From: Bacillota bacterium
GTDB lineage: Bacteria; Bacillota; Clostridia; Lachnospirales; Cellulosilyticaceae
DNA length: 24,507 bases
Assembly: GCA_023393125.1 (NCBI GenBank)
Contig: JAEWMQ010000076.1
Location: 1-24,507, forward strand
Reading direction: 5' to 3'
Numbering within the stretch: position 1 is the stretch's first letter; the number at the start of each line of letters is the position of its first letter. A program made the position numbers and the translations under genes. Under the pieces are notes generated by a model that was not told the DNA's origin, did no database searches, and saw only the letters and a program-made list of their open reading frames with translations. This document shows, piece by piece, positions 6,225 through 14,106 of the stretch.

Positions 6225-7469
6225 ATGAAAAACTTTTGGAAAAACAATCCTTATTTAAAAGTTTCTTTATACGCTATTATGGTCGTAGTGGTGTCTATTC
6301 TTTTTTATCGTATTTCTTCTAATACAGATAATATTGCACCCTCGATTTTAGCTTTTTTTAAAGGAATTATTAGTATTATCTCACCAATCTTATATGGATT
6401 ACTTATTGCCTACCTATTTAATCCTATTATGATGTTCTTTGAGAAATATTTTATCAAGTGGTTTAAGCCTTCTACTATGAAGCAAAAGAGAATAATTCGT
6501 ACTATTTCGATCATCCTTGTTTACATTTCTATTATAGGAACAGTTATTCTGATGTTTCGCTATCTTGTACCACAAATCACAGAAAATCTCAAGGACCTTT
6601 CTGCTGCTTTACCAGAGTACGCTAGGAGCCTAGAATTAAAAATTAATGACCTAGAAAAATCCGTTAATCAAAGTATATCCGGCTTACCTTATCAATTAGA
6701 TACTTCTCAGATTTTCACTATGATTGATCCTGCTAAGTATCTTAATACTGATTTCATTGGAAATATCATAAGTCATTTAATGGGACAAGCTATGGGTATT
6801 GTTTCTTCTTTATTCAACTGGATTATGGGACTTGTGATTGCCTTTTATGTACTTACGCAAAAAGAATCATTTGCTCATGGTACTAAACGTCTATGCTACA
6901 CTCTTCTTAGTCCTTCTAAAGCAGATAAACTTATTGCTGTCTTTTCAGAAGGCCATGAAATCTTTATTAAGTTCTTTGTAGGTAAGTTTATTGATTCCTT
7001 TATTATTGGTATCATCTGCTTTATAGGTTTATATCTTCTAGATAATCCTTATTCGATTTTATTAGCTTTCATTGTAGGCGTACTTAATATGATTCCTTAT
7101 TTCGGACCACTATTAGGTGCTATTCCAGCCGTTGTGATTACACTCTTTACCGGTTTTATGCCAGCTGTAGTCGTTGCAATCTTTATCTTCCTTCTTCAAC
7201 AATTTGACGGACTTGTATTAGGACCCAAAATATTAGGAGACTCTATTGGGCTTAGTCCATTTTGGATTATTTCAGGTATCTTAATAGGTGGTGCACTTTG
7301 GGGAGCTCTTGGTATGTTCTTCGCTTCTCCTATTATAGCTGTACTCCTCAAGAATCTTAATCGCTATATGGACCGTGTATTAATGCAAAAGGATATTCAC
7401 TTAAAGCCTCTTCTTATAGATGCACCAGCACCTACTAAAGAGAAAGAATCGAAATCAAAAAGTAAATAA
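6225..7469 (+). CDS. AI-2E family transporter (PerM/YtvI type permease)
   Basis: A 414-residue integral membrane protein of the usual family length. About eight hydrophobic segments are visible: two near residues 9-65, one near 85-112, one near 188-212, and a dense block at 245-385. A charged helical stretch at about 115-165 is the typical extracytoplasmic insert. The C-terminal block carries the family signature region with VGVLNMIPYFGPLLGAIP, then LGPKILGDSIGLSP and the GALWGALGMFFASPIIAVLL end. Members export small molecules or ions; AI-2 export was shown for one member and should not be assumed here. ACGGAGG precedes the ATG at 6225 with good spacing. The gene is isolated between two terminators. 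The Lys/Ser/Glu tail after residue 395 is cytoplasmic. Confidence 0.92.
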   Translation: MKNFWKNNPYLKVSLYAIMVVVVSILFYRISSNTDNIAPSILAFFKGIISIISPILYGLLIAYLFNPIMMFFEKYFIKWFKPSTMKQKRIIRTISIILVYISIIGTVILMFRYLVPQITENLKDLSAALPEYARSLELKINDLEKSVNQSISGLPYQLDTSQIFTMIDPAKYLNTDFIGNIISHLMGQAMGIVSSLFNWIMGLVIAFYVLTQKESFAHGTKRLCYTLLSPSKADKLIAVFSEGHEIFIKFFVGKFIDSFIIGIICFIGLYLLDNPYSILLAFIVGVLNMIPYFGPLLGAIPAVVITLFTGFMPAVVVAIFIFLLQQFDGLVLGPKILGDSIGLSPFWIISGILIGGALWGALGMFFASPIIAVLLKNLNRYMDRVLMQKDIHLKPLLIDAPAPTKEKESKSKSK

Positions 7470-7487
7470 TAGTCTCTTATCCATAAC

Positions 7488-7527
7488 AAAAAAGCTGATG
7501 TCTCTTATTTAAGACATCAGCTTTTTT
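7488..7527. terminator. Bidirectional terminator between the permease and thioredoxin genes
   Basis: AAAAAAGCTGATGTCT (7488-7503) pairs perfectly with 7512-7527 around an 8-base loop, with A-runs on the left and T-runs on the right. It can therefore stop transcription from both converging genes. Confidence 0.9.
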
Positions 7528-7531
7528 TATT

Positions 7532-7849
7532 TTAAAGCATGCTATTGATTTTTTGTTCTAAAACTGTTTTTGGAACAGCGCCTACTACTTGATCTACCAC
7601 TTTTCCATCTTTGATGAAAAGAATAGTTGGGATACTCATTACGCTGTATTTAGCAGCAGTTCCACGATTTTCATCTGTATTCATTTTTCCGATACGTACT
7701 TTTCCTTCATAGTCACCTGCTAACTCATCGATTACAGGAGCCATCATTTTACATGGTCCACACCAGTCAGCGTAGAAATCTACTACTACTGGAATCGAAG
7801 ATTCGATTGCATCTGTTTTAAAATTATCATCTGTAAATTTATATGCCAT
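7532..7849 (-). CDS. trxA: Thioredoxin
   Basis: A cytoplasmic disulfide reductase of 105 residues, the standard length. The active site WCGPC is at 29-33 after VVVDFYADW, and the cis-proline is in SIPT at 72-75. The buried acid is Asp24, and a GAVPK motif follows near 90. The ATG at 7847-7849 follows AAGGAGG. No thioredoxin reductase gene is nearby. The catalytic WCGPC and the normal fold motifs mark it as a true thioredoxin, not a glutaredoxin or a membrane-bound relative. Confidence 0.95.
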   Translation of the reverse strand: MAYKFTDDNFKTDAIESSIPVVVDFYADWCGPCKMMAPVIDELAGDYEGKVRIGKMNTDENRGTAAKYSVMSIPTILFIKDGKVVDQVVGAVPKTVLEQKINSML

Positions 7850-7865
7850 ATTTGTTTCCTCCTTA

Positions 7866-7934
7866 TAGACGTATATATATATAAGTCTAGTTAATTTTTA
7901 TACTACAATATATGGTTAGTTTATTATATATTGT
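7866..7934. promoter_or_regulatory. Two palindromes upstream of trxA, possible operator
   Basis: TAGACGTATATA (7866-7877) faces its reverse complement at 7878-7889 with one mismatch. Just upstream, ACAATATAT (7905-7913) and ATATATTGT (7926-7934) form a perfect 9-bp inverted repeat. Both lie in the 5' region of trxA. They may be regulator sites or chance in TA-rich DNA. The whole 308-base gap 7850-8157 otherwise holds only the hairpin at 8062-8107 and no ORF. Confidence 0.3.
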
Positions 7935-8061
7935 GGTTAAATGCAATATATAATTATTCTTAGATAGTATATCTTAGTTTTTATATTCTATACATAGAGA
8001 AAAAAGTACTTTTAAATATTAGTTTGAAAACAAGAAGGATTGCCTCATTATCTCATAATAT

Positions 8062-8107
8062 AAAACCATGTATAACTAGTGTGTTTTTCTAGTGTATACA
8101 TGGTTTT
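8062..8107 (-). terminator. Probable terminator of trmB
   Basis: AAAACCATGTATA (8062-8074) pairs with 8095-8107, and the stem continues ACTAG/CTAGT inside, with one bulged base. On the minus strand the stem ends in TTTT followed by ATATTAT. It is 50 bases after the trmB stop codon. Confidence 0.6.
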
Positions 8108-8157
8108 ATCTATGAAAAGCTATGAATATTCTTTTGTTATATCGTTATTATTATTGA

Positions 8158-8805
8158 TTACTGACGTGGATTAACTGCTTCTAGGCGGTTGATAGTGAAG
8201 CCTAGTTCTGAGAATTTCTTTTCGTATTCTGTCATAATGTTGTCTTCCATTCCACTGTTATGGAGATCAAGCGTGACATTTTTCATAAGCCAACCACTAG
8301 CTGAGAATTCTTCAATTGAGAAAGCAAAGAGGCCTTTGTTATCTGTCTTGAAGTGTATTTCTCCCTCTTTTTTTAGAATATCGGCATATTTTTCAAGAAA
8401 ACCTCTATAGGTTAATCTTCTATTAGCATGTCTTGTTTTTGGCCATGGGTCAGAGAAGTTAAGGTATAGGCGTTCTACCTCTCCTTGTTCAAATATATCC
8501 ATACAATTGTTAACATCAAAATATAAGAATCTCAAGTTGCTTGGTGTTTCTTCTGATAAATTGGCCTTTTTGCAAGCTTTATATACAACTGTCTCTGCTC
8601 TTTCAGCTGCAATGTAGTTAATGTGTGGATTTCTAAGAGCTAACTGTGTAATAAATCCGCCCTTCCCACACCCAAACTCAACATGAATAGGGTTATCATT
8701 TCCAAATACTTCTTTCCACTTTCCTTTATAGCTTTCAGGATTTAATACTACTCTTTCATCTTGTGCTAAATACTCAGGTGCTCTATTATCTCTTCTTAAG
8801 CGCAT
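8158..8805 (-). CDS. trmB: tRNA (guanine-N7-)-methyltransferase
   Basis: Transfers a methyl group from S-adenosylmethionine to N7 of G46 in the tRNA variable loop. The 215-residue length is normal for the family. The SAM-binding motif EFGCGKGGF is at 43-51, with the acidic end of the next strand in AAERAE near 66-71. The family signature FSDPWPKTRHANRRL is at 117-131, followed by GEIHFKTDN near 148-156. GAGGAAGG stands 8 bases before the ATG at 8803-8805. It has its own likely promoter at 8875-8903 and follows the trp operon on the same strand. Confidence 0.95.
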   Translation of the reverse strand: MRLRRDNRAPEYLAQDERVVLNPESYKGKWKEVFGNDNPIHVEFGCGKGGFITQLALRNPHINYIAAERAETVVYKACKKANLSEETPSNLRFLYFDVNNCMDIFEQGEVERLYLNFSDPWPKTRHANRRLTYRGFLEKYADILKKEGEIHFKTDNKGLFAFSIEEFSASGWLMKNVTLDLHNSGMEDNIMTEYEKKFSELGFTINRLEAVNPRQ

Positions 8806-8874
8806 GGGTTATTCCTTCCTCTTCTATATGAAACTCACCAGAATCATGATTTTTCGTTTTTGTCATACTTAACT

Positions 8875-8903
8875 ATTATAATAACTCCATGGCTTAAAAG
8901 CAA
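8875..8903 (-). promoter_or_regulatory. Likely sigma-A promoter of trmB
   Basis: On the minus strand TTGCTT (8898-8903), 17 bases, TATAAT (8875-8880). The start would be about 65 bases before the trmB ATG. No strong terminator separates it from the end of the trp operon, so read-through is possible as well. Confidence 0.5.
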
Positions 8904-8945
8904 TATATCTAAATTTGGTAGACACTAGCAGTGCTTTTTAAGATG

Positions 8946-9047
8946 TTATTTATTTCCCCACTGCTTTAATTGATCCCATATATCTTTCATTCCAAAACCT
9001 AATATCACTTCAAATACTATAATAAAAACAATATAAATAGGAATCAC
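8946..9047 (-). CDS. 33-residue membrane peptide overlapping the trpA stop codon
   Basis: The trpA end TAG shares its G with a GTG start (TAGTG), opening a frame of 33 codons that ends with TAA at 8946-8948. The peptide has one hydrophobic helix at residues 2-19 (IPIYIVFIIVFEVILGFG) followed by an amphipathic MKDIWDQLKQWGNK tail. A GAAAG sequence six bases upstream could serve as a weak ribosome binding site, and the one-base overlap suggests coupling to trpA. The composition (one helix plus a Trp- and Lys-containing tail) is typical of real small membrane proteins and not of random AT-rich DNA. It could instead be a chance ORF. I know of no named family. Confidence 0.42.
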   Translation of the reverse strand: MIPIYIVFIIVFEVILGFGMKDIWDQLKQWGNK

Positions 9048-9829
9048 TAAAGACTTTCTACTATATCCTTAGCAAACCTCATTAAATGTGGCGCCGCTTC
9101 TTCTCCATACTGCTCAATTATTTTAACAATAGCACTACCTACAATAATACCATCAGCATAATCTTTTAATAAAACGGCCTGCTCTTTTGTAGCAATCCCA
9201 AAACCTAACGCAGTTGGTATGGTGCAGTAAGTTTTAATACTTTTAAAGAAAGTACCTAAATCAGTTTCTATACTCTCTCTCGTACCAGTTACACCCAAAG
9301 AAGAAACGCAGTATAAAAAACCTGTAGCCGCTTCACATATGGTTTTTATGCGTTCTCCTGAAGTAGGTGCCACTAACGCAATTAAATCTATATCATTTGC
9401 TTTAGCGTAGCTATTAAATTCTTCTTTTTCTTCTAAGGGAACATCAGGAATAATAACACCATCCACCTTCACTTCCTGGCATCTTTTAAAGAAATTCTCT
9501 ATACCGTAGTGATGAACGGTATTGGCATACATTAAAAACACCAGTGGAATCTGGCTTCTTTCTCTGACTCTCTCTACTAACTCAAAAATACCTTCTAACC
9601 TTAAATCTCTTGCCATCGCTCTTAAATTAGCCCTTTGAATGACAGGGCCATCAGCTACCGGGTCTGAAAAAGGAATCCCTAACTCAATAATAGTACTACC
9701 TGCTTCTTCTAGTGCATAAATAAACTGCTCTGTAGCTCCTAAATGTGGGTCCCCTGCAGTAATAAAAGGAATAAAAGCTTTATGCCCTTCTTGTTTTTTC
9801 TTATTAAATGCTGCCTGTATATTACTCAT
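9047..9829 (-). CDS. trpA: Tryptophan synthase alpha subunit
   Basis: Cleaves indole-3-glycerol phosphate to indole and glyceraldehyde 3-phosphate and passes indole to the beta subunit through the complex's tunnel. With the start at MSNIQ the protein has 260 residues, and the catalytic acids fall at Glu49 (IIELG) and Asp60 (DPVADGP), exactly the numbering of the well-studied enteric enzyme. That supports ATG 9827-9829 over the one two codons upstream at 9835, as does the 9-base distance to AGGGGG. The phosphate-binding motif is present as GFGIATKEQA and GSAIVKII. The start lies inside trpB (8-base overlap), giving translational coupling for this obligate partner. Confidence 0.97.
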   Translation of the reverse strand: MSNIQAAFNKKKQEGHKAFIPFITAGDPHLGATEQFIYALEEAGSTIIELGIPFSDPVADGPVIQRANLRAMARDLRLEGIFELVERVRERSQIPLVFLMYANTVHHYGIENFFKRCQEVKVDGVIIPDVPLEEKEEFNSYAKANDIDLIALVAPTSGERIKTICEAATGFLYCVSSLGVTGTRESIETDLGTFFKSIKTYCTIPTALGFGIATKEQAVLLKDYADGIIVGSAIVKIIEQYGEEAAPHLMRFAKDIVESL

Positions 9830-11009
9830 GTACATTTACCCCCTTATATCTAGCAATAGCTGCTACATCCTTATCTCCTCGTCCTGAAACATTGACTACG
9901 ATGATTTGATCTTTTCTCATATCAGGCGCAATCTTCATGGCATAAGCAATAGCATGAGAGCTTTCAATAGCTGGAATAATCCCCTCTGTTCTTGAAAGAT
10001 ATTCAAATGCTACTACTGCCTCCTCATCAGTAGCAGGTACATAGGTGGCTCTTTGTGTATCAAAAAGATAGGCATGTTCTGGCCCAATTCCTGGATAATC
10101 AAGTCCTGCAGAAATAGAATAAACAGGTGCAATGCTCCCTTCATCTGTTTGTAAAAAGTAAGACTTCATCCCATGGAAAATCCCTACTTCACCTTTACTC
10201 AAAGTCGCTGCATGTTCTGTGGTATGAATACCATGTCCAGCTGCTTCTACACCAATAAGCCTAACCTCTTGATTAGGAATAAAGTCATAGAAAGCACCCA
10301 TAGCATTACTCCCCCCACCTACACAAGCAATGATTACATCTGGCAACTTCCCTTCTACTTCGAATAGCTGACTCTTTACTTCTTTACCGATTATACTTTG
10401 AAATTCTCTCACCATCTCAGGATAAGGATGAGGTCCCATAACAGAACCAATGCAATAAAAGGTATCCTCTACTGTCCTGGTCCAATCCTGAAGCGCTGCA
10501 TTAACAGCATCCTTTAAAGTTTTCGTACCTGTTAAAACTGGGGTTACCTTAGCACCTAAAAGCTCCATACGAAATACATTAAGCGCTTGTCTAATCGTAT
10601 CCTCCTCCCCCATAAATACTTCACAGCTCATACCCATAAGTGCTGCCGCTGTGGCTGTCGCTACACCATGTTGCCCTGCTCCTGTCTCTGCAATAATACG
10701 CTTTTTTCCCATACGCTTAGCAAGTAACACCTGACCTAATACATTATTGATTTTATGAGAACCTGTATGATTAAGATCTTCCCTCTTTAAATAAATCTTG
10801 GCACCACCTAAATCTTTGGTCATCTTCTCTGCATAATAAAGTAAGGAAGGTCTTCCCGTATACTTTGTAAAAAGTTCTTCTAACTCTCTATTAAAAACCT
10901 CATCCTTTTTATAATAAGTATAAGCTTCCTCTAATTCTTTTACAGCACTCATTAATGTTTCTGGGATATACTGTCCTCCATAAATGCCATATCTACCTGT
11001 TTCTTTCAT
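9822..11009 (-). CDS. trpB: Tryptophan synthase beta subunit
   Basis: Condenses indole with serine to make tryptophan using pyridoxal phosphate. With this start the protein has 395 residues, the usual length for TrpB1. The PLP lysine is Lys86 in HTGSHKINN, the phosphate-binding loop is GGGSNAMG near 227-234, and GRGDKD is near the C terminus. Glu in LIGVEAAG is also conserved. The frame extends 13 codons upstream to ATG 11048, but TGAGGATGAT correctly precedes the ATG at 11007-11009, which begins with the conserved-type N terminus GRYGIYGGQYIPE. It overlaps trpA by 8 bases. Confidence 0.97.
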   Translation of the reverse strand: MKETGRYGIYGGQYIPETLMSAVKELEEAYTYYKKDEVFNRELEELFTKYTGRPSLLYYAEKMTKDLGGAKIYLKREDLNHTGSHKINNVLGQVLLAKRMGKKRIIAETGAGQHGVATATAAALMGMSCEVFMGEEDTIRQALNVFRMELLGAKVTPVLTGTKTLKDAVNAALQDWTRTVEDTFYCIGSVMGPHPYPEMVREFQSIIGKEVKSQLFEVEGKLPDVIIACVGGGSNAMGAFYDFIPNQEVRLIGVEAAGHGIHTTEHAATLSKGEVGIFHGMKSYFLQTDEGSIAPVYSISAGLDYPGIGPEHAYLFDTQRATYVPATDEEAVVAFEYLSRTEGIIPAIESSHAIAYAMKIAPDMRKDQIIVVNVSGRGDKDVAAIARYKGVNVHE

Positions 11010-11052
11010 ATCATCCTCACCCCATTTTATTTTAATCTTATTTTTCATTTCT

Positions 11053-11682
11053 TTAGTGATGCTTAATAAACCTTACTTCTTGTATCAATGCTCTAATTTT
11101 GTCAGCATCCTTTATACCATCAGTCTCCACACCACTACTCACATCAATAGCAAAGGGCTTCATCTTACATGCTACCTCTATATTATGAAGCCCTATGCCA
11201 CCAGCCAAAAAGTAAGGTCTTTCTACTAGCTTTAATAGCTCCCAATCAAAGCTCTTGCCACTACCACCATATAAACCTTCATGATAGGTATCAAAAAGTA
11301 AATAATCAGCCGAAACCTGGCTAATATAGGGCATTAGTTGCTTGAATTGTTCCTCATCCTTAACTCTAATCGCCTTAATCACAGGAATATTCACCTTACT
11401 CTTTAGCACCTCAATCATCTCCAAAGACTCATCTCCATGAAGCTGAATCACATCAATCACTTTCTCCTTAGCATACTGCTCTATTATCTCAAGACTCTCA
11501 TTTACAAAAACACCAACTACCAAAATCGAAGGATTTAATAATTCTTTTAGTGCCTTGGCTACTTCATAACTAATCCGCCGCTTACTAGGGGCTAAAATAA
11601 ATCCTACATAATCAGGCATATACTTATTCACAATTTTTATATCATTTTCTGACTTTAATCCACAAATCTTAATTTTATTCAC
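11053..11682 (-). CDS. trpF: Phosphoribosylanthranilate isomerase
   Basis: Isomerises N-(5-phosphoribosyl)anthranilate to the carboxyphenylamino-deoxyribulose phosphate used by TrpC. TIM-barrel enzyme. From the GTG at 11680-11682 it has 209 residues, starting MNKIKICGLK, with the catalytic Cys7 and Asp131 (LFDTYHEG). Phosphate binding is by AGGIGLHN near 160-167 and DVSSGVE near 180-186. An ATG at 11703 would add seven residues (MRKRFIN) but has no ribosome binding site, whereas AGAAAGAGG is 9 bases before the GTG. It is a separate gene here, not fused to trpC. Confidence 0.95.
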   Translation of the reverse strand: MNKIKICGLKSENDIKIVNKYMPDYVGFILAPSKRRISYEVAKALKELLNPSILVVGVFVNESLEIIEQYAKEKVIDVIQLHGDESLEMIEVLKSKVNIPVIKAIRVKDEEQFKQLMPYISQVSADYLLFDTYHEGLYGGSGKSFDWELLKLVERPYFLAGGIGLHNIEVACKMKPFAIDVSSGVETDGIKDADKIRALIQEVRFIKHH

Positions 11683-11728
11683 ATTTATAAACCTCTTTCT
11701 CATTTTCGGTTATTGTTATTAAACTAAT

Positions 11729-12517
11729 CTAACACCCCCGAAAGAGCTGCAACTTCTCTACCCGATTAGATGCTACCATCAGACTTTCCCCTATTAATAC
11801 AGCATCACACTCTATATCCTTTAAAAACGTTAAATCTTTGATTGTATGAATACCACTTTCAGCTACGAACACTTTATCCTTAGGTACTAAGGCTCTTAGC
11901 TGAGCTGATGTTTCTAGGCTTACTTCAAAGGTCTGTAGGTTCCTATTATTCACCCCTATTATGTCTGCACCTATTTCTAAAGCCATATTTACTTCTTTTT
12001 CATCATGGGTTTCTACAATAACCTCTAGCTTTAACTCCTTAGCTACATTTAAATAGCTTTGAAGCTCCCTTTTTGATAAAGCAGCCACAATAAGCAAGAT
12101 GGCATCTGCTCCTATAGCCTTAGCCTCATAAATTTGCCACTCGTCAATAATAAAGTCCTTTCTTAAAATAGGAAGGTTTACCTTTTCTTTTATAGCTATT
12201 AAGTAACGATTATCACCCTTAAAATACTTTGGTTCTGTGAGTACTGATATAGCCGATGCTCCTCCTCTTTCATAATCTTTAGCTATTTCTAGGTAAGGGA
12301 ACTCTGGGCAAATAAGGCCCTTAGAAGGTGACGCCTTTTTTACTTCTGCTATAATGTTTATACTGTCATTATCCCCATCTCTTTTTAAGGCTTTTTTAAA
12401 ATCAAAGGAAGCAAAATTTTGATATTCAATTTCCCTCATTAGCTCTACTTTAGGATATTTTTCTTTTAGGCTTTCTACTGCTCTTTTCCTATCTGCAACA
12501 ATTTGATTTAATATCAT
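11729..12517 (-). CDS. trpC: Indole-3-glycerol phosphate synthase
   Basis: Closes the indole ring by decarboxylating cyclisation of CdRP. The 262-residue TIM barrel has the signature IIAEVKKASPSKG at 55-67 (catalytic Glu58 and Lys60), PILRKDF with Lys120, VIVETH with Glu169, IGVNNRNL at 187-194 and VAESGI at 218-223. The start ATG overlaps the trpD end by 4 bases and follows GGAGG. It is a stand-alone enzyme, so the CF fusion of enteric bacteria is absent. Confidence 0.97.
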   Translation of the reverse strand: MILNQIVADRKRAVESLKEKYPKVELMREIEYQNFASFDFKKALKRDGDNDSINIIAEVKKASPSKGLICPEFPYLEIAKDYERGGASAISVLTEPKYFKGDNRYLIAIKEKVNLPILRKDFIIDEWQIYEAKAIGADAILLIVAALSKRELQSYLNVAKELKLEVIVETHDEKEVNMALEIGADIIGVNNRNLQTFEVSLETSAQLRALVPKDKVFVAESGIHTIKDLTFLKDIECDAVLIGESLMVASNRVEKLQLFRGC

Positions 12518-13536
12518 ATAGCCTCCTTCCCAAAGCTTTGTGTTGCTTTAACAAAAGCTTTTAATTTCTCCATAGCCTTGCCACTATCAATGATTTCTTC
12601 AGCTAAACTAACACAGCTTCTTAAATCTATGTCCTCTAAAGCAGTATAAAGAGCTACTGCTGCATTTAAAACCACCATATCTCTCTTGGCTCCTTTTTCA
12701 CCCATTAGAATACTAAGCGCAATAGTCTTATTCTCCTGTGCTCCTCCTCCAGTTACTTCACTAAGCGGTGCAAGACTAAGCCCTAAACTTGTTGGCTCAA
12801 TGCTATAACTTATAAGCCTGCCGTTTCTTACTTCACACACCTTAGTCTTACCACTAATAGAGACTTCGTCTACACCATCCTCACCATGGACTACCATAGC
12901 TCTCTTTATACCTAGATTGAAAAGTACCTTAGCCATAGGTTCTACTAAAGCCTCATCATAAACCCCCATTACTTGAAGATTGGCATACGCTGGATTTGCT
13001 AAAGGTCCTAGAATATTGAAAATGGTTCTAACTCCTAATTCTCTTCTAGTCTTCGCCACATATTTCATAGCACTGTGGTAAACAGGTGCGAACATAAAGC
13101 AAATACCTGTTTCTTTTAAAACCTGTTCATTTTGCTCTTTAGTTAGGTCTAACTTAACACCTAAAGCTTCTAATACATCTGCACTTCCACATTTACTAGA
13201 AACACTGCGATTACCATGCTTAGCTACCTGAATCCCTGCTGCTGCCACTACTAAAGAAGTTACAGTAGAAACGTTAAAGGTATTCGTGCAATCTCCGCCT
13301 GTACCAACAATGTCAATAAGATTTCCCTCTCCTTTAAGCTGTAAACACTTTTCCCTCATTCCTTTAGCACTTCCTGTAATTTCTTCTATTGTTTCTCCCT
13401 TCATACGAAGTGCTGTTAAATAGCTTCCTATTTGTGCTTCTGAGGCCTCTCCGCTCATAATCCAATCCATTACTAAAGTGGCTTCTTCTATACTTAAATT
13501 TTTACCCTCTAACACTTTTTTTGCTATTTCATTCAT
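12514..13536 (-). CDS. trpD: Anthranilate phosphoribosyltransferase
   Basis: Transfers the phosphoribosyl group of PRPP to anthranilate. 340 residues. GTGGD is at 78-82, NVST at 88-91, KHGNR at 106-110 and SSKCGSAD at 113-120, together the PRPP/Mg and anthranilate sites. A frame from TTG 13537-13539 is one codon longer, but GGAGG is 8 bases before the ATG at 13534-13536. It begins 3 bases after the trpG stop codon and is not fused to trpG. Confidence 0.97.
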   Translation of the reverse strand: MNEIAKKVLEGKNLSIEEATLVMDWIMSGEASEAQIGSYLTALRMKGETIEEITGSAKGMREKCLQLKGEGNLIDIVGTGGDCTNTFNVSTVTSLVVAAAGIQVAKHGNRSVSSKCGSADVLEALGVKLDLTKEQNEQVLKETGICFMFAPVYHSAMKYVAKTRRELGVRTIFNILGPLANPAYANLQVMGVYDEALVEPMAKVLFNLGIKRAMVVHGEDGVDEVSISGKTKVCEVRNGRLISYSIEPTSLGLSLAPLSEVTGGGAQENKTIALSILMGEKGAKRDMVVLNAAVALYTALEDIDLRSCVSLAEEIIDSGKAMEKLKAFVKATQSFGKEAI

Positions 13537-13539
13537 CAA

Positions 13540-14106
13540 CTACACCTCCAAAAAGTTTTCGATTATTTTTTTACCCTCTGGTGTCAAAATAGATTCGGGA
13601 TGAAACTGAAGGCCAAAGGTTAGATGACTCTCATGTCTAAATGCCATAATAGCGCCATCTTTATCCTCTGCTGTTACTAGAAGTTCTTTAGGTAAACTCT
13701 CCCTCTCTACAATAAGAGAATGGTATCTACCTACTAAAAGCTCCTCTGGTAATCCCCTAAAAAGCTTGCAATTAACATCTATATCTATATAGCTGGTTTT
13801 ACCATGTAAAATGTGATTTGCTCCAGTGACTTTTCCGCCAAAAGCTTCTCCTATGGCTTGATGACCTAAACATACGCCTAGAATAGGTAGCTTACCACTA
13901 AAGTATCTAATCGCATCTAAAGAAATACCTGCATCTTTAGGATATTTAGGACCAGGAGAAATGATTAAATGACTAGGATTTAGGGCCTCTATTTCCAAAA
14001 GACTAATCTCATCATTTCTAAACACCTGAATCTCTTTATTAATACTTCCTATAAGCTGATATAGGTTATAAGTAAAGCTATCGTAATTATCAATGATTAA
14101 AATCAT
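13540..14106 (-). CDS. trpG: Anthranilate synthase glutamine amidotransferase subunit
   Basis: Releases ammonia from glutamine for TrpE. A class I amidotransferase of 188 residues, with the nucleophile Cys79 in GVCLGHQ and His169-Glu171 in FHPES completing the triad. The oxyanion-side motif reads SPGPKYPKDAG, with Lys in place of the more usual Gly after PGP, a variation and not a loss of a catalytic residue. The same protein could also serve p-aminobenzoate synthesis (PabA) if the genome has a pabB, which the window cannot show. It overlaps trpE by four bases (ATGA), which points to coupled synthesis of the two subunits. Confidence 0.95.
   Translation of the reverse strand: MILIIDNYDSFTYNLYQLIGSINKEIQVFRNDEISLLEIEALNPSHLIISPGPKYPKDAGISLDAIRYFSGKLPILGVCLGHQAIGEAFGGKVTGANHILHGKTSYIDIDVNCKLFRGLPEELLVGRYHSLIVERESLPKELLVTAEDKDGAIMAFRHESHLTFGLQFHPESILTPEGKKIIENFLEV

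Noticed and set aside
8893..8942. Hairpin CTTAAAAGCA/TGCTTTTTAAG as a trp operon terminator
   Set aside because: The stem has a bulge, a 29-base loop and no T-run after it on the minus strand; it also overlaps the trmB -35 box. The operon end remains uncertain.
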